Assembly: GCA_947442505.1 (NCBI GenBank)
Contig: CANEVR010000012.1
Span: forward strand, 1-49,668
Length of the DNA stretch: 49,668 nucleotides
Source: Flavobacteriales bacterium
Lineage (GTDB): Bacteria; Bacteroidota; Bacteroidia; Flavobacteriales_D; Sanyastnellaceae
Reading direction: 5' to 3'
The first letter of the stretch is position 1. Each line of letters begins with the position of its first letter. The position numbers and the translations under genes were made by a program. The notes beneath the pieces are model-generated. The model saw only the letters and a list, made by a program, of their open reading frames with translations, did no database searches and was not told where the DNA came from. Below are positions 26,337 to 33,206 of the stretch, piece after piece.

Positions 26337-27059
26337 ATGAAAAAGTTGACCATTGGCTTATTGGCCTTACTACCATTGTTAGGTTCTGCTCAAAACCTTC
26401 AAAAATTGAGCAATAAAGCCAATCAAGCAATACCGGTAAAAAGCAACATACCCGCATTTTCGGAAAAAGAAGCCGCTGATGCATTAAAAGAAGCTTTGAC
26501 AAAAGGAGCCAGCTTAGGTGCAGATTTGGTCTCCAAAACAGATGGCTACTTTGGCAATCCCAAGATTAAAATTCCTTTACCACCTGATGCCCAAGCCAAA
26601 GAACAAAAGCTAAAGGCCATTGGCTTGGAAAAAGAAGTGGATCAAGCCATATTGTCCATCAACCGTGCTGCAGAAGATGCCGGGGTAAAGGCCAAGGACA
26701 TCTTTGTGAGAGCCATCACCAATATGACAGTTTCCGATGCAATCAGTATAGTGAAAGGGGAGTTGAATGCAGGTACAGTCTACTTGAAAAAACAAACACA
26801 ATCTGCTTTGTATGCCGAATTTAAACCGGTGATTGAAGAATCCCTGAAAAAAGTTGGAGCCACCAAACATTATGAGGCCATTGTCACACAATACAACAAA
26901 ATCCCAGGGGTTACCAAACTGAATCCCAACCTCAGCGACTTTGTTACACAAAAAGCCATTGATGGTTTATTCATTATGGTAGAGCAAGAAGAGTACAACA
27001 TCCGTAAAAATCCTGCAGCACGAACTACGGCCTTGTTGAAAAAAGTTTTTGAATCTTAG
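26337..27059 (+). CDS. DUF4197 exported protein
   Basis: A 240-residue protein with a signal peptide (MKKLTIGLLALLPLLGSAQN). The mature part is helical: AADALKEALTKGASLGADLVSKTDGYFGNPKIKIPLP, then NRAAEDAGVKAKDIFVRAITNMTVSDAISI, and a C-terminal TQKAIDGLFIMVEQEEYNIRKNPAARTTALLKKVF. This succession of motifs is diagnostic of DUF4197, a periplasmic family of unknown function found in many Gram-negative bacteria. It stands alone between the Smr gene (divergent) and the DUF5606 gene, which has its own -7 box. Confidence 0.9.
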   Translation: MKKLTIGLLALLPLLGSAQNLQKLSNKANQAIPVKSNIPAFSEKEAADALKEALTKGASLGADLVSKTDGYFGNPKIKIPLPPDAQAKEQKLKAIGLEKEVDQAILSINRAAEDAGVKAKDIFVRAITNMTVSDAISIVKGELNAGTVYLKKQTQSALYAEFKPVIEESLKKVGATKHYEAIVTQYNKIPGVTKLNPNLSDFVTQKAIDGLFIMVEQEEYNIRKNPAARTTALLKKVFES

Positions 27060-27091
27060 CCCATTTAACAGGATTGAACAGCTTTCCTGTT

Positions 27092-27099
27092 TAGATTTG
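27092..27099 (+). promoter_or_regulatory. -7 box TAGATTTG before the DUF5606 gene
   Basis: An exact TAnnTTTG match 25 bases before ATG 27125. A 7-bp inverted repeat (27067-27073 with 27085-27091) ends right at this box and may be an operator or the end of the preceding transcript. Confidence 0.45.
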
Positions 27100-27124
27100 G
27101 AGCCACTCAAAAAAATACTGAAAA

Positions 27125-27547
27125 ATGAAAACAGCTCTCGATAAAATTATTACCGTTTCAGGAAAAGGCGGACTTTTCAAAGTGATTAGTGGCGGAAAAA
27201 CCGTTGTGATTGCAGAATCCATTGTTGATGGTCAAAGAACTCCCATTCACTCCAGCCAAAAAGTGAGCACGCTTTCTGATATTTCGATGTTCACAACAGA
27301 TGAGGATGTTTCTTTGAGAGAAGTGTTGGAGCATGCAAAAAAAGTGTTCAACGGAGAGCAAGGTCCTTCTCACAAATCGGAGGGTAAGGACATCAGAAAG
27401 GCGATGTTAGAAGTACTGCCCAACTACGATCAGGAGCGTGTTTACGAGAGTGATTTGCGCAAGTTTTTTCAGTGGTACAATCTTCTTCAAAGCAAAGGGA
27501 TGTTGGATTTTGAAGCACCCGTTGAGGAAGCAGAATCAGCCGAATAA
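27125..27547 (+). CDS. DUF5606 protein
   Basis: A 140-residue cytoplasmic protein. LDKIITVSGKGGLFKVISGGKTVVIAESI is the conserved opening and DIRKAMLEVLPNYDQERVYESDLRKFFQWYNLL the conserved helical C-terminal half. The family is essentially confined to Bacteroidota and its function is unknown. The first half looks beta-rich and small-barrel-like. The final 12 residues are acidic (EAPVEEAESAE). It ends in a strong terminator, so it is probably monocistronic. Confidence 0.88.
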   Translation: MKTALDKIITVSGKGGLFKVISGGKTVVIAESIVDGQRTPIHSSQKVSTLSDISMFTTDEDVSLREVLEHAKKVFNGEQGPSHKSEGKDIRKAMLEVLPNYDQERVYESDLRKFFQWYNLLQSKGMLDFEAPVEEAESAE

Positions 27548-27559
27548 AAACACCAATTG

Positions 27560-27593
27560 AAAAGGGCCTCTGATTACAGAGGCCCTTTTTTTA
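27560..27593. terminator. Bidirectional terminator between DUF5606 and pit
   Basis: A perfect 13-bp stem (27560-27572 with 27577-27589), rich in GC in the centre, has a 4-base loop, T run on the plus side and A run on the other, and lies between convergent genes. Confidence 0.9.
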
Positions 27594-27614
27594 TTTTCAT
27601 TTTTTCAACTTCAA

Positions 27615-29192
27615 TTAATTCAAACCAAACACCACACAGGCATAATAAAACAATGCGCCCATCGCAGCAGAAATAGGAATGGTGATAATCCAAGCGGTAA
27701 GAAGTTTTCCGGTCACTCCCCATTTCACGGCACTAATTCTTTTAGTAACACCTACGCCAATAATCGATCCCGTAATTGTATGGGTTGTTGAAACCGGAAT
27801 ACCCTTGATGACTTCACCACCAATCTTCCATGGGAACTTCATTCCCTCTGTAAAGAACAAAGTTACCGCACCTGCAGTCTCTGCAGCCACTCCTTCAAAA
27901 GGAGTCACCTTAGTGATTTTGTTACCCATGGTTTTTACAATCTTCCAACCGCCACTCATTGTACCAATCGAGATGGCAGCATAGCAAGCCAAGGGAACCC
28001 AGGTGGGCATTTCCTTCATGGATGTAATATTTCCGCTGGCAATTAACGCAACCGTAATAATACCCATCACCTTTTGGGCATCATTTCCACCATGACCAAC
28101 TGAGAAAGCTGCTGACGAAAAAAGTTGCAACCTCTTAAACCAATGATTGGCTCTTGAATTATTCAAAGAACTCAAGAATAAGGTAAAGACAGCCATCACG
28201 ACCATAATAAATCCAAGCAAAAGCCATTTGAAATTATTGCCATGAAAAACAACCTTTAGCCAATAGGTTTCGAAATCGGCCTTTAGATTTGAGCTATCAT
28301 AACGCTCCTTAGCATCAGCTTCAGGGCCAATTTTGTGACTGTCAACAATCGCAAAAGATGTCTTGATTTTCTTTTGAATATTCTTCTCTATCGCTTTGGT
28401 CAAATCTGAGCTCACAGACATTTCCCCAACCTTCTGCATGTAGTCAGTTCTAACAACATAAATACGACCAGACTTATCTTCCGCACCCGCTTTAACCACT
28501 GCAGAATACTCTTTCAGATCTTCATCTTTGAATTTCAATGACGCCTTCAACTCTTCTATATCCACTTTTTCATTGAAAGAAATGGTGTAAGAATGCGATC
28601 CATTAAAATCCTTTTTGAATTCTAATGCACCCCACACCAAATAGCATGTACCTGCTATGATGGCAAGGGAGACCATTTTCATCCAAGGTCCTTTGCGAAA
28701 AGAATTCAAGAACCATATGGAAATCAAATAGGCCATGATCATTCCTGCTACTGGAGCTACGACAATAAAGATAGCTGTGGCTCCGACAACACCTCCTCTC
28801 ACTGCTTCCCAACCGAAAGCAGCCAAGAAAGCACCGGCAAAACCTCCAATCAACGTATGGGAGGAGGAGGAGGGAATACCGTACCACCATGTAATCAAAT
28901 TCCAAGCGATGGCGGACAATAAACCCGCAAAAATCATAGGCAATGGGTGGCGATCAGGCTGGGTAAATTCATCTTGAACAGTCTTGGCAATGGTGTTGGC
29001 AACACTGTGATCTTTAAAAATGAAGAAAGCGACAAAATTGAAAAATGCTGCCCAAACGACGGCCTGAAAAGGAGTTAGTACCTTGGTAGAAACTACCGTA
29101 GCTATAGAATTGGCCGCATCGTGGAATCCATTGATAAAATCGAAAATCAATGCCAAAGCAATGATGACGATGAGGAAAGTTGAATACTCCAT
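27615..29192 (-). CDS. pit: PiT-family inorganic phosphate transporter with a soluble inserted domain
   Basis: A 525-residue permease. NGFHDAANSIATVV (21-34) and VGHGGNDAQKVMG (365-377) are the duplicated PiT signatures, and PSSSHTLIGG and STTHTITGS are the paired conserved loops. It imports phosphate with H+ or Na+. Between two membrane blocks lies a soluble segment, about residues 191-322, much longer than a loop. Its DFNGSHSYTISF start and SHKIGPEADAK near the end recall the extracytoplasmic head of SecD/SecF (inference only). Six bases upstream lies the DUF47/PhoU-like partner gene, the usual pairing for this transporter. Confidence 0.92.
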   Translation of the reverse strand: MEYSTFLIVIIALALIFDFINGFHDAANSIATVVSTKVLTPFQAVVWAAFFNFVAFFIFKDHSVANTIAKTVQDEFTQPDRHPLPMIFAGLLSAIAWNLITWWYGIPSSSSHTLIGGFAGAFLAAFGWEAVRGGVVGATAIFIVVAPVAGMIMAYLISIWFLNSFRKGPWMKMVSLAIIAGTCYLVWGALEFKKDFNGSHSYTISFNEKVDIEELKASLKFKDEDLKEYSAVVKAGAEDKSGRIYVVRTDYMQKVGEMSVSSDLTKAIEKNIQKKIKTSFAIVDSHKIGPEADAKERYDSSNLKADFETYWLKVVFHGNNFKWLLLGFIMVVMAVFTLFLSSLNNSRANHWFKRLQLFSSAAFSVGHGGNDAQKVMGIITVALIASGNITSMKEMPTWVPLACYAAISIGTMSGGWKIVKTMGNKITKVTPFEGVAAETAGAVTLFFTEGMKFPWKIGGEVIKGIPVSTTHTITGSIIGVGVTKRISAVKWGVTGKLLTAWIITIPISAAMGALFYYACVVFGLN

Positions 29193-29198
29193 CTTGGA

Positions 29199-29846
29199 TT
29201 AAGAATTTTTGACCAATATACTTTCTAAAACATTAGCGACATCTTCGCACTTATCAGTTGCTGTCTCCAAGCCACTCAATACTTCCTTTTGCTTCATCAA
29301 TACCAAGGCGTTATCTTGTTCAGCAAACAACCGAGCAATGGCTTCATCAAAAATATCATCTGCATGATTTTCCAGAGAATTGATCCGAACTATAGCATCT
29401 CTAACACGCTGCGCATTGCGCATGTTGCGCAAATCGCAGATAGCCGAATCAATTTCCATCACCTGCTTCAATAACACCTCACTCATCAATTCCATGGACT
29501 TGCTGAACTCGGTCACCCCATACAATTGAACACGTGAAGCGCAACCATGAATGTAATCGGCGACATCATCAATACTGGTGGCCAAAGCATGGATATCTTC
29601 ACGATCAAAAGGCGTGATAAAATTGTCAGCCAATTCTAAAAAGATCTGATGAGTGATCTCATCTCCTTTGTGCTCGAAATCCCTAATCTCGCGAATGATA
29701 TTGCCCAATTCATTCTTGTCTGACGTCAAAAATAATTGATTAAATCTCTTGGATTGCTCCACTAGATTGGCTGTATCTTTTGCAAACAGGTCAAAGAATA
29801 ATGCATTCTTAGAAACCATAAAAGAGAAAAGTGAACTCAATTTCAT
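29199..29846 (-). CDS. DUF47 (PhoU-like) partner of the phosphate transporter
   Basis: A 215-residue all-helical protein. ALFFDLFAKDTANLVEQSKRF, IRDFEHKGDEITHQIF, REDIHALATSIDDVADYIHG and the DKCEDVANVLE ending match DUF47 (PF01865), which resembles PhoU and binds metal through Glu/Asp-rich helices. Such proteins are encoded next to PiT transporters and are thought to regulate or assist them. Here the stop is six bases before the pit start, so the two form an operon transcribed from the 253-base divergent region shared with the ArsR-type gene. Confidence 0.92.
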   Translation of the reverse strand: MKLSSLFSFMVSKNALFFDLFAKDTANLVEQSKRFNQLFLTSDKNELGNIIREIRDFEHKGDEITHQIFLELADNFITPFDREDIHALATSIDDVADYIHGCASRVQLYGVTEFSKSMELMSEVLLKQVMEIDSAICDLRNMRNAQRVRDAIVRINSLENHADDIFDEAIARLFAEQDNALVLMKQKEVLSGLETATDKCEDVANVLESILVKNS

Positions 29847-30099
29847 TATATCTGTTTTTTACAAAAGAAAGCTCAATATGTTACAGCTACGTTAAGGAAA
29901 GATTGTTTTTAGCGCAATTCAATTGCATTGACAAGAAAACTAACCCATGCATGCATTCAAGCGCGTTTATGGCGAAAAACACTTCTTCTATTTGTTAAAA
30001 TGCAATGAACGCCTCAGGATGGATTATAATCATTGCTCAAACGAATTCATAAAACTTCCATAACATTCAATTCATATCCGAGAACGGAATTTGCATTTG
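29847..30099. promoter_or_regulatory. Divergent promoter/operator region between DUF47-pit and the ArsR-type gene
   Basis: A 253-base AT-rich gap with no ORF I can support. It holds two palindromes that could bind a dimeric regulator: GCAATTCAATTGC (29914-29926) and ATGCATGCAT (29947-29956). I found no exact TAnnTTTG box for the DUF47 gene; TTCTTTTG has one mismatch. Confidence 0.5.
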
Positions 30100-30417
30100 A
30101 TGAATGTTGCACAATTACAGAATGAGTCCTTTGCCCTTTTGGCTAACCTATCCAAATCGATAGGCCACCCAACAAGACTTCAAATTTTGAAGTCACTATG
30201 TGATCACGGTGGAACCATTGAAGGAGAAATTGTGGCAATACCCAATACGGCGCCCTCGACTGTTATTCAACATTTGAGAGAATTAAAAAGAGCTGGATTG
30301 ATTAAGGGAAGGATTTTCGGTGCTCAATGTAAATACAGTTTGAATGACGAAACACTCGTTGTCTTTAAAAATTTATGGGAAGAAATTATTCTTCCACTCC
30401 AATCAAACACCAAATAA
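30100..30417 (+). CDS. ArsR-family winged-helix transcriptional regulator
   Basis: A 105-residue protein from ATG 30100 (MNVAQLQNESFALLANLSKSIG); a TTG three codons earlier is less likely. KSIGHPTRLQILKSLCDHGGTIEGEIV then PSTVIQHLRELKRAGLIKGRIFGAQCKYSLN is the ArsR winged helix-turn-helix, with the recognition helix at TVIQHLRELK and the wing at GRIFGAQCKYSL. It lacks the CxC metal motif of classic ArsR, so it may sense something other than a metal. Its placement divergent from the phosphate transporter genes suggests it could control them, but this is only positional. Confidence 0.88.
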   Translation: MNVAQLQNESFALLANLSKSIGHPTRLQILKSLCDHGGTIEGEIVAIPNTAPSTVIQHLRELKRAGLIKGRIFGAQCKYSLNDETLVVFKNLWEEIILPLQSNTK

Positions 30418-30559
30418 TAACTCGTTCGTTACATTATTTCTGAATAGGATACCTCAGAATTGACTTTTCAGATGTATACCGTTAACGTCATTTTCACAGA
30501 CGCTTTTGTCTCAACAGCATCGCTTTCTCAATAAGGCAATTTTCACAAAGAAACTACGT

Positions 30560-30584
30560 AAAAAAAAAGGAAGTCTAACTTTCC
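30560..30584 (-). terminator. Terminator of the ppk1-ppx-acyltransferase operon
   Basis: On the minus strand GGAAAGT and ACTTCC pair with one bulged A and the stop codon in the loop, and a run of nine T follows. It overlaps the end of the acyltransferase gene. Confidence 0.65.
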
Positions 30585-32305
30585 CTTGGCATCTTTTCAA
30601 TGTCCAACATCATAAATCCATCTATCGCATTATTGAAAAGAGGATCTCTATTAAAAGCTATTATTTTGGCATTTTGAGCCAGATATTTCTTGTATAAAAT
30701 TGGCATAGACAACCCCATTGGTTCAATTTGACCAATCAATTTATCCATTTGCTTAATTTCTTTCTTTACCGTTAGCAACAAGGCTTCCCGATCAATGATG
30801 TCTTCCATAACAATCCTGTTTCGCGGTTTTACATATTGAGCCAATTCCTTGTCGCCGTATTCCTCCAACAAAAATTGTATCATCAATTCTTTGGAAAGTC
30901 TTTGGTACTGATCGCTCATACTTACTGGACCAATGATGTACTTCACATCTTTAAAATGATCCATAAAAATGGTAATCCCTTGCCATAACAAGAACAATGG
31001 CCAACGTTGACGTTGGTACTTTGAGACAACAAATGATCTACCCAATTCAATACTCCGGCGCAGGTATGGCTTGAATTCATTCTTCATCTTAAACAAGGAG
31101 TTCGTATAAAAACCCTTCTTGCCATAGAGTTCAATAATCTCAGAACCCAAACCTATGCGATAAGCACCTGCCAATTCTTGGTTCTCTTTGTGCCAAAGAA
31201 TGAGATGATAATAGTAAAAATCATACTCATCCAAATCCAAGGACTTACCGGTCCCTTCGCCTACTTCCCTGAAAGTTATTTCCCGTTGTCGACCTACTTC
31301 ATGCAATAAGTTTGGTATTCGGTGCGCCTTCACGGCATAACAAGCAAATCCAGACTGATCCAACAACATTGCATCTTCTATTTGTTCTATTTCCCTCAAA
31401 ACATCCTGTCTAAATGCGGGATATCCGACTTCTTCACTTTTTGCATTTACCTTAAACCACAAACGAGGGGCAAAAAAACTGCGACGGACATCAAATTGAT
31501 AACTCAAAGCATATACTTTGGATCTGAAAAATCGATTGAGTTGAGCAACATCATCAATGACTGACCAATCTTTATGTAAAATAGGACGACCTATTTCAAC
31601 CACCAATTCTTTGTTTCTTTTTCGCAACAATTCTGCGGGTAAGGCAGCCGTTCGCAATTGGGGATGAATTTTTCCCAACAAGTGAAACAGATAAGAATTG
31701 TCTCCATAAAAATAAATGGGGAGCACAGTTGCTGTTGTCTTTTGAATCAATTTAATCACAGAATCAGCCCATCGTTTATCTACTGGCTGTCTCAACTTTC
31801 CTTTGGGTAAGGTTGATACTTCTCCAGCGGGAAAAACAATCAAGCAACCACCACTTTGAATGTGCTCCAAGGATGCCCTTACTCCGCCACGACTATTCTT
31901 ATTTCCCTCACTTTCAAAAGGGTTTACAGATAAAAAATAATCACTAATTGGCTTAACCTCAGATAAAATAAAATTGGCCATGACCTTGATATCACTGCGT
32001 ACTTGAAGCAAAATCTTCAAGGCCATCAAACCGTCTAAAGCGCCAAAAGGATGATTACAAACCACCACCAATGGTCCTTCTTTGGGTATTAAATCCAATT
32101 GTTCTTTCTTGAATTGTGTGGTTACCTTCAACTGATCAAAAAGACCATCAACAAATTCTTCTCCTCTTTTATCCGATACCTGCGCGTAGAGCTTGTTGAT
32201 TGCCTTTAATCGCGTAACTTGTTGCACAATCTCCACCAAAGGATTCCTTTCATTGGTCTTTAAAACCTTGGCAAGGGTAGATTTAGGTATCAACTCATCT
32301 TTCAT
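30575..32305 (-). CDS. Bifunctional acyltransferase: PlsC-like plus GNAT domain (OlsF/GlsBA-like)
   Basis: A 576-residue fusion. The N-terminal half is a lysophospholipid-acyltransferase-like (PlsC) domain with NHPFGALDG at 84-92 (His85 and Asp91, a spaced variant of the NH-x4-D box) and a later FPAGEVS. The C-terminal half (about 300-550) is GNAT/hemolysin-type: AGAYRIGLG, ELGRSFV and a long helical tail. This order matches OlsF of Serratia and Flavobacterium, which makes ornithine lipid, and the GlsB/GlsA glycine-lipid enzymes of Bacteroides. The head-group amino acid cannot be told from sequence. It starts one base after the ppx stop, so it is part of that operon. Confidence 0.8.
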   Translation of the reverse strand: MKDELIPKSTLAKVLKTNERNPLVEIVQQVTRLKAINKLYAQVSDKRGEEFVDGLFDQLKVTTQFKKEQLDLIPKEGPLVVVCNHPFGALDGLMALKILLQVRSDIKVMANFILSEVKPISDYFLSVNPFESEGNKNSRGGVRASLEHIQSGGCLIVFPAGEVSTLPKGKLRQPVDKRWADSVIKLIQKTTATVLPIYFYGDNSYLFHLLGKIHPQLRTAALPAELLRKRNKELVVEIGRPILHKDWSVIDDVAQLNRFFRSKVYALSYQFDVRRSFFAPRLWFKVNAKSEEVGYPAFRQDVLREIEQIEDAMLLDQSGFACYAVKAHRIPNLLHEVGRQREITFREVGEGTGKSLDLDEYDFYYYHLILWHKENQELAGAYRIGLGSEIIELYGKKGFYTNSLFKMKNEFKPYLRRSIELGRSFVVSKYQRQRWPLFLLWQGITIFMDHFKDVKYIIGPVSMSDQYQRLSKELMIQFLLEEYGDKELAQYVKPRNRIVMEDIIDREALLLTVKKEIKQMDKLIGQIEPMGLSMPILYKKYLAQNAKIIAFNRDPLFNNAIDGFMMLDIEKMPRES

Positions 32306-32306
32306 A

Positions 32307-33206
32307 TCACGCAGATATCAATTTAAAATCCTTAAATCCTTTCGTTTCAAGAACCTCTAGAACAATTCCGTCAGCCAATCCAAACTTGGGAGCCAACAAT
32401 TCTTCAATGCCTACCTCATCAGCTATCTGTGTATAAATGTTAAGTGCTGGCACAATAACATCGGCCCGATCTTCTCTTAACTTGTACTTCCGCATCCGTT
32501 GTTCTTTAGAACAACGACTCAATTGTTTCTTCAAATTGTTTAGTTCATCCAGAGAGACAAATTCGCGCGATTTCTTTTCCAATATTTTAATAGCGCTATT
32601 AATGTTTCCGCCTGTAGCAATGGCCTGGTACTTCATTTTTGGATTGATATTTTGCGATAACCAATCAAAAACCGCCTTAGGTAATTTCTTCTGGTCATTC
32701 AAAAGCATTCGCACTGTACCCACCTCAAAAGATTCGGAAGCTTTTTTAGCTCCCCTTTCGATTAATGTCAACTCCGTACTTCCACCACCTACATCTATAA
32801 ATAAGTAGTGATGCTCCTTGGGCAATTGGTAGTGGCTAAAGTTGCCAAAAATCATCTCAGCCTCTTCACTGCCTGATAAAATTTTAATATCTATTCCTGA
32901 CACTTTCTTCACTTGCAACAGCACTTCGTCTCTATTCTCTGCGCTGCGCAAAGCACTTGTAGCGCAGGCTCTCACTTCCTCGATACACAACGCCTCAATA
33001 ATTGCAGCAAATCCTTTGATGGTTAAAGCCAATTGGGTTGCTCGCTCCGATGAAACTTTTCCGTAAGTAAAAACATCTCCCCCAAGGCGAATGGGAACTC
33101 GGGTATGCAATAATTTCTCCAACAAAATGCCTTCTTCATTTTGATGCACTTGAGCAACAAACAAACGCACGGCGTTGGACCCAATGTCAATGGCTGCAAT
33201 TCTCAT
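32307..33206 (-). CDS. ppx: Exopolyphosphatase/pppGpp phosphatase
   Basis: A 299-residue Ppx/GppA enzyme. AIDIGSNAVRLFVA at the N-terminus and FIDVGGGSTELTLIE near residue 137 are the two phosphate-binding loops of the ASKHA fold; ACATSALRSAENRDE lies between them. Only the two catalytic domains are present (E. coli Ppx has 513 residues), the short form usual in Bacteroidota. It removes terminal phosphate from polyphosphate or from pppGpp. The ATG overlaps the ppk1 stop by four bases and its stop is one base before the acyltransferase start, so translation is probably coupled. Confidence 0.93.
   Translation of the reverse strand: MRIAAIDIGSNAVRLFVAQVHQNEEGILLEKLLHTRVPIRLGGDVFTYGKVSSERATQLALTIKGFAAIIEALCIEEVRACATSALRSAENRDEVLLQVKKVSGIDIKILSGSEEAEMIFGNFSHYQLPKEHHYLFIDVGGGSTELTLIERGAKKASESFEVGTVRMLLNDQKKLPKAVFDWLSQNINPKMKYQAIATGGNINSAIKILEKKSREFVSLDELNNLKKQLSRCSKEQRMRKYKLREDRADVIVPALNIYTQIADEVGIEELLAPKFGLADGIVLEVLETKGFKDFKLISA

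Noticed and set aside
30506-30697. A 63-codon plus-strand frame overlapping the acyltransferase 3' end
   Set aside because: It contains the terminator sequence and poly-Lys from the A run, with no other support.
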